Part shown: piece after piece, positions 6,518 to 8,393 of the stretch
Numbering within the stretch: the first letter of the stretch is position 1
How the letters are laid out: every line of letters starts with the position of its first letter
Assembly (NCBI GenBank): GCA_021815905.1
Contig: JAKAZP010000095.1
Span: 1-8,393, forward strand
DNA from: Pseudomonadota bacterium
GTDB lineage: Bacteria > Pseudomonadota > Gammaproteobacteria > Steroidobacterales > Steroidobacteraceae
Direction of reading: 5' to 3'
DNA: 8,393 nt
Notes under the pieces: model-generated
Database searches by the model: none
Told to the model about the DNA's origin: nothing
What the model saw: the letters and a program-made list of their open reading frames with translations, nothing else
Position numbers and translations under genes: made by a program

Positions 6518-7041
6518 TGGGCAGCCGCAATGGCCCGCCGCGCCGCGAGCAGATAGTCGCAGATCTCCCGCACCGCTCCCCGTCCTCCCGGGAGGTCGGT
6601 CACGACGTGCGCGGCCCGGCGCGCCTGCGGATGAGCGTCGGCCACGGCGAACGCGAGGCCCGCCTCCTGCATCATCGGGATGTCGGGCACGTCATCGCCC
6701 ACGCAGGCGCACGCCGACGACGGCAATCCGAGCCGCGCGCACAGCTCACGAAAGGCGAGGAGCTTCTCGCCCACGCCCTGGATCAGGTGGGGGATTCCGA
6801 GCTCCTCGCAACGCCGGGTCGTCATCTCCGAGCGGCGGCCGGAGATGACGGCGAGCGCGATTCCGCTCGCCGAAAGCTGCCGGATGCCGACGCCGTCGCG
6901 CACGTGGAAGGCCTTGAGCGCCTCGCCAGCCGGCCCGAAATACAGCCGCCCGTCCGTCAATACGCCATCGACGTCGAGCACCAGCAGGCGCACGCGCGCG
7001 GCGGTTTCCGAGTCCGTGCGCACCGATCCGGAGCCGCTCAT
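6514..7041 (-). CDS. kdsC: 3-deoxy-D-manno-octulosonate-8-phosphate phosphatase KdsC
   Basis: A 175-residue HAD-superfamily phosphatase of the small C0 (capless) type. It hydrolyses Kdo-8-phosphate to Kdo and phosphate, the third step of Kdo synthesis. Motif I is DVDGVLTDG with nucleophile D23 and acid/base D25; motif II is SGR with S67; motif III is K93 in GEKLL; motif IV is GDDVPD (115-120), which binds Mg2+. FHVRDGVGI (45-53) and the second-site pattern ISGR match KdsC. The ATG overlaps the kdsD stop as ATGA (7038-7041), with GGGG upstream as a weak ribosome binding site. The open frame extends upstream to 7188, but that part only shadows kdsD. E. coli KdsC is 188 residues; the difference lies mainly at the N-terminus. 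Confidence 0.96.
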   Translation of the reverse strand: MSGSGSVRTDSETAARVRLLVLDVDGVLTDGRLYFGPAGEALKAFHVRDGVGIRQLSASGIALAVISGRRSEMTTRRCEELGIPHLIQGVGEKLLAFRELCARLGLPSSACACVGDDVPDIPMMQEAGLAFAVADAHPQARRAAHVVTDLPGGRGAVREICDYLLAARRAIAAAQ

Positions 7042-8027
7042 ACGACCCCGGCGCGCAGCAGATCGTGCACGTTGAGGGCGCCGATCAGACAGCCGCGATC
7101 GTCGGCGACCGGAAGCGCGGTGATCCGGTGCACCTCCATCAGGTGTACGGCTTCGGCGGCGAGCTCCTGCGGGCCGATGGTCTTGCACGGGGAGGTCATC
7201 ACCTCGCGCATGGTCGCGGTGCGCACGTCGACCTGGGCGTCGAGCGCCCGCCGCAGGTCACCGTCCGTGAACACACCGAGAATGCGCTCCGCGGCGTCCA
7301 CCACGACCGTCAGGCCGAGGCCCTTGCGCGACATCTCGAGCAGCCCTTCCCCGAGCGCGGTCTCCGGGCGCACTCGCGGAAGCGCCTCGCCCGTACGCAT
7401 GAGCTGCTCGACGTGCAGCAGCAGCTGCCGCCCGAGCGTTCCTCCGGGATGCGAGCGCGCGAAGTCCAGACGCGTGAAGCCGCGGGCATCGAGTATCGCC
7501 ACCGCGAGCGCATCGCCCATGGCGAGCGTCGCGGTGGTGCTCGCCGTCGGGGTGAGATTCAACGGGCAGGCTTCCTCCGGCACGCTGACGTCGAGCGTCA
7601 CGGTTGCCGCCCGCGCGAGCGTCGAGTCCGTCTTGCCCAGCATGACGATCAGGGGAACGCCGAGCCGCTTCAGGTGCGGCAGGAGCAGCAGCAGCTCGGG
7701 AGTCTCGCCGGAGTTCGACAGGGCGAGCACGGCATCGGTGCGCGTGATCATGCCGAGATCGCCGTGACTGGCCTCCGCCGGGTGCAGAAAGAACGCGGGC
7801 GTGCCGGTGCTTGCGAGCGTCGCCGCCACCTTGCGGGCGATGTGACCGGACTTGCCCATGCCGGTGACCACGATCCGGCCCTGGCAGGCGAGACAGACGG
7901 CACAGGCCGCGGCGAAGCGCTGGTCGAGCCGTGCGAGCAGCGCCTCCACGGCGCGGGCCTCGATCGCCAGGGCGCGGCGGGCCGCATCCAGCAGGCGGTG
8001 GTCATCGGCGGGGGCTGCGGCGCTCAC
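7038..8027 (-). CDS. kdsD: Arabinose-5-phosphate isomerase KdsD
   Basis: A 329-residue enzyme that interconverts ribulose-5-phosphate and arabinose-5-phosphate, the first committed step to Kdo. The N-terminal SIS domain contains GMGKSGHIARK (56-66), ASHGDLGM (86-93) and LSNSGETPE (103-111). Two CBS domains follow (about 210-329). With the GTG at 8025-8027 as start, K59, E111, E152 and H193 fall at exactly the residue numbers reported for the E. coli KdsD active site, which strongly supports this start. A perfect TATAAT lies 31 bp upstream. The frame continues upstream to 8198, but that would run into ibaG and past the promoter. It is the first gene of the kdsD-kdsC-lptCAB operon; yrbG, which precedes kdsD in E. 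coli, is absent here. Confidence 0.96.
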   Translation of the reverse strand: MSAAAPADDHRLLDAARRALAIEARAVEALLARLDQRFAAACAVCLACQGRIVVTGMGKSGHIARKVAATLASTGTPAFFLHPAEASHGDLGMITRTDAVLALSNSGETPELLLLLPHLKRLGVPLIVMLGKTDSTLARAATVTLDVSVPEEACPLNLTPTASTTATLAMGDALAVAILDARGFTRLDFARSHPGGTLGRQLLLHVEQLMRTGEALPRVRPETALGEGLLEMSRKGLGLTVVVDAAERILGVFTDGDLRRALDAQVDVRTATMREVMTSPCKTIGPQELAAEAVHLMEVHRITALPVADDRGCLIGALNVHDLLRAGVV

Positions 8028-8048
8028 GAGTGGCTGAAATCCTGAGGT

Positions 8049-8079
8049 GCGACGGGGAATTATAGGCGTACGCCGTCGC
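8049..8079. repeat. Inverted repeat bracketing the kdsD -10 box, with an internal palindrome
   Basis: GCGACGG (8049-8055) and its exact complement CCGTCGC (8073-8079) are separated by 17 bp. The TATAAT box lies between them. A perfect 10-bp palindrome GGCGTACGCC (8065-8074) overlaps the right arm. CCTGAG also recurs directly at 8041-8046 and 8079-8084. The arms are 24 bp apart centre to centre, a little over two helical turns. A repressor or regulator operator is a reasonable reading; no known regulator consensus was recognised. Confidence 0.45.
8059..8064 (-). promoter_or_regulatory. Perfect -10 box (TATAAT) for the kdsD operon
   Basis: The minus strand reads TATAAT at 8064-8059, an exact sigma-70 -10 consensus. 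Predicted transcription start is near 8052, giving a leader of about 25 nt to the kdsD GTG. No good -35 hexamer occurs 16-18 bp upstream, so the promoter may need an activator or rely on the -10. It would drive kdsD-kdsC-lptC-lptA-lptB and probably read into rpoN. Confidence 0.55.
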
Positions 8080-8100
8080 CTGAGATTAATATCCCGCCCC

Positions 8101-8337
8101 ATGAGGAAAGACGAGATCGCGCGGCTCATCCGCGCCGGGCTCCCCGGAGCCGAAGTCGAGGTGCAATCGGAGGACGACACCCATTTCCGCGCCCGCATCG
8201 TGGCGGGGCAGTTTGCGCAGCTGCGCAGTCTCGCCCGGCACCAGCTGGTCTACGCGACGCTCGGGGCGCGCATGGGGGCAGACATCCACGCCCTCAGCAT
8301 CGAGGCGCTGACGCCGGCCGAAGCCGGACGGAGCTGA
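8101..8337 (+). CDS. ibaG: BolA-family iron-sulfur metabolism protein IbaG
   Basis: A 78-residue BolA-type protein of the IbaG/YrbA branch, identified by fold signature and its place directly before murA. It has the stress-protein KH-like fold pattern: DEIARLIRAGLPGAEVEV, then DDTHFRARIVAGQF with conserved H28, and LVYATL followed by IHALSIEALTPAE with H63. BolA proteins partner monothiol glutaredoxins to bind a [2Fe-2S] cluster through a conserved histidine; E. coli IbaG is linked to acid resistance and envelope homeostasis. ATG 8101 is chosen because the family N-terminus begins there; an upstream in-frame GTG at 8047 would add unrelated residues across the promoter. No Shine-Dalgarno is visible before the ATG. 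The stop is one base before the murA GTG. In E. coli mlaFEDCB precedes ibaG; here kdsD lies directly upstream in divergent orientation. Confidence 0.92.
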   Translation: MRKDEIARLIRAGLPGAEVEVQSEDDTHFRARIVAGQFAQLRSLARHQLVYATLGARMGADIHALSIEALTPAEAGRS

Positions 8338-8338
8338 C

Positions 8339-8393
8339 GTGGATCGGCTGCAGATCCAGGGCGGCGTGCCGCTCGAGGGCGAGGTGCGCATCT
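8339..8393 (+). CDS. murA: UDP-N-acetylglucosamine 1-carboxyvinyltransferase MurA, N-terminal fragment
   Basis: A GTG at 8339-8341 opens a frame reading V-D-R-L-Q-I-Q-G-G-V-P-L-E-G-E-V-R-I up to the window edge. This matches the MurA N-terminus (E. coli MDKFRVQGPTKLQGEVTIS type; a D-L-I-Q-G-G...L-GEVRISGAKN pattern across Gammaproteobacteria). MurA transfers enolpyruvate from PEP to UDP-GlcNAc, the first committed step of peptidoglycan synthesis. GGAG (8330-8333) inside the ibaG end lies 5 nt upstream of the GTG and makes a good ribosome binding site. The single-base gap to ibaG implies co-transcription. Only 18 codons are present, so the call leans on the ibaG-murA context as well. Confidence 0.85.
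   Translation, partial: MDRLQIQGGVPLEGEVRI

Noticed and set aside
7042..7188. 49-residue N-terminal extension of kdsC
   Set aside because: Out-of-frame reading of kdsD and Arg-rich. ATG 7041 overlaps the kdsD stop in a typical coupled junction.
6607..8045. Long plus-strand frames (6607-7767 and 7065-8045) opposite kdsC and kdsD
   Set aside because: Both are complements of genes with complete active-site motifs and they show no family similarity.
8028..8198. N-terminal extension of kdsD up to 8198
   Set aside because: It would run through the TATAAT box and into ibaG on the other strand. The GTG at 8027 reproduces the E. coli KdsD numbering of K59, E111, E152 and H193.

Overview
The window is a compact, GC-rich stretch of a Gram-negative chromosome. 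It carries lipopolysaccharide genes (Kdo synthesis and Lpt transport), an rpoN-hpf-rapZ block and ibaG-murA. This gene content and order, with ibaG-murA divergent from kdsD-kdsC-lptC-lptA-lptB-rpoN-hpf-rapZ, is the arrangement known from Gammaproteobacteria. The sequence suggests a high-GC gammaproteobacterium outside the Enterobacterales; I cannot name the genus.

Layout. 1-147 (+) is the C-terminal end of a pyruvate kinase. 277-1494 (+) is a patatin-like phospholipase. From 1513 to 8027 everything lies on the minus strand. In transcription order it reads kdsD (8027-7038), kdsC (7041-6514), lptC (6517-5957), lptA (5976-5101), lptB (5104-4379), rpoN (4300-2867), hpf (2831-2514) and rapZ (2421-1513). 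At the right edge ibaG (8101-8337) and the first 18 codons of murA (from 8339) run on the plus strand. A 73-bp divergent promoter region separates them from kdsD.

How the genes work together. KdsD and KdsC make the Kdo sugar of the LPS inner core. LptC, LptA and LptB are the membrane anchor, periplasmic bridge and ATPase of the LPS export machine. These five genes overlap at every junction (4, 4, 20 and 4 bp), which implies one translationally coupled operon. RpoN (sigma-54), HPF (ribosome hibernation) and RapZ (envelope precursor control in E. coli) follow, possibly with an extra promoter before rpoN. MurA, across the divergent region, starts peptidoglycan precursor synthesis.

No new multi-gene system is visible; this is a conserved core locus. 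Its departures from the textbook arrangement are: no ptsN (or npr) in the rpoN cluster; a RapZ whose C-terminus lacks the basic residues used for RNA binding in E. coli; an LptA enlarged by a low-complexity N-terminal linker with two cysteines and a basic Pro-rich tail; an inverted repeat bracketing a perfect TATAAT box in the kdsD/ibaG region; and a perfect hairpin just before the rapZ start. No tRNA, rRNA, CRISPR array, insertion sequence or attachment site was seen, and no intergenic gap exceeds about 130 bp.
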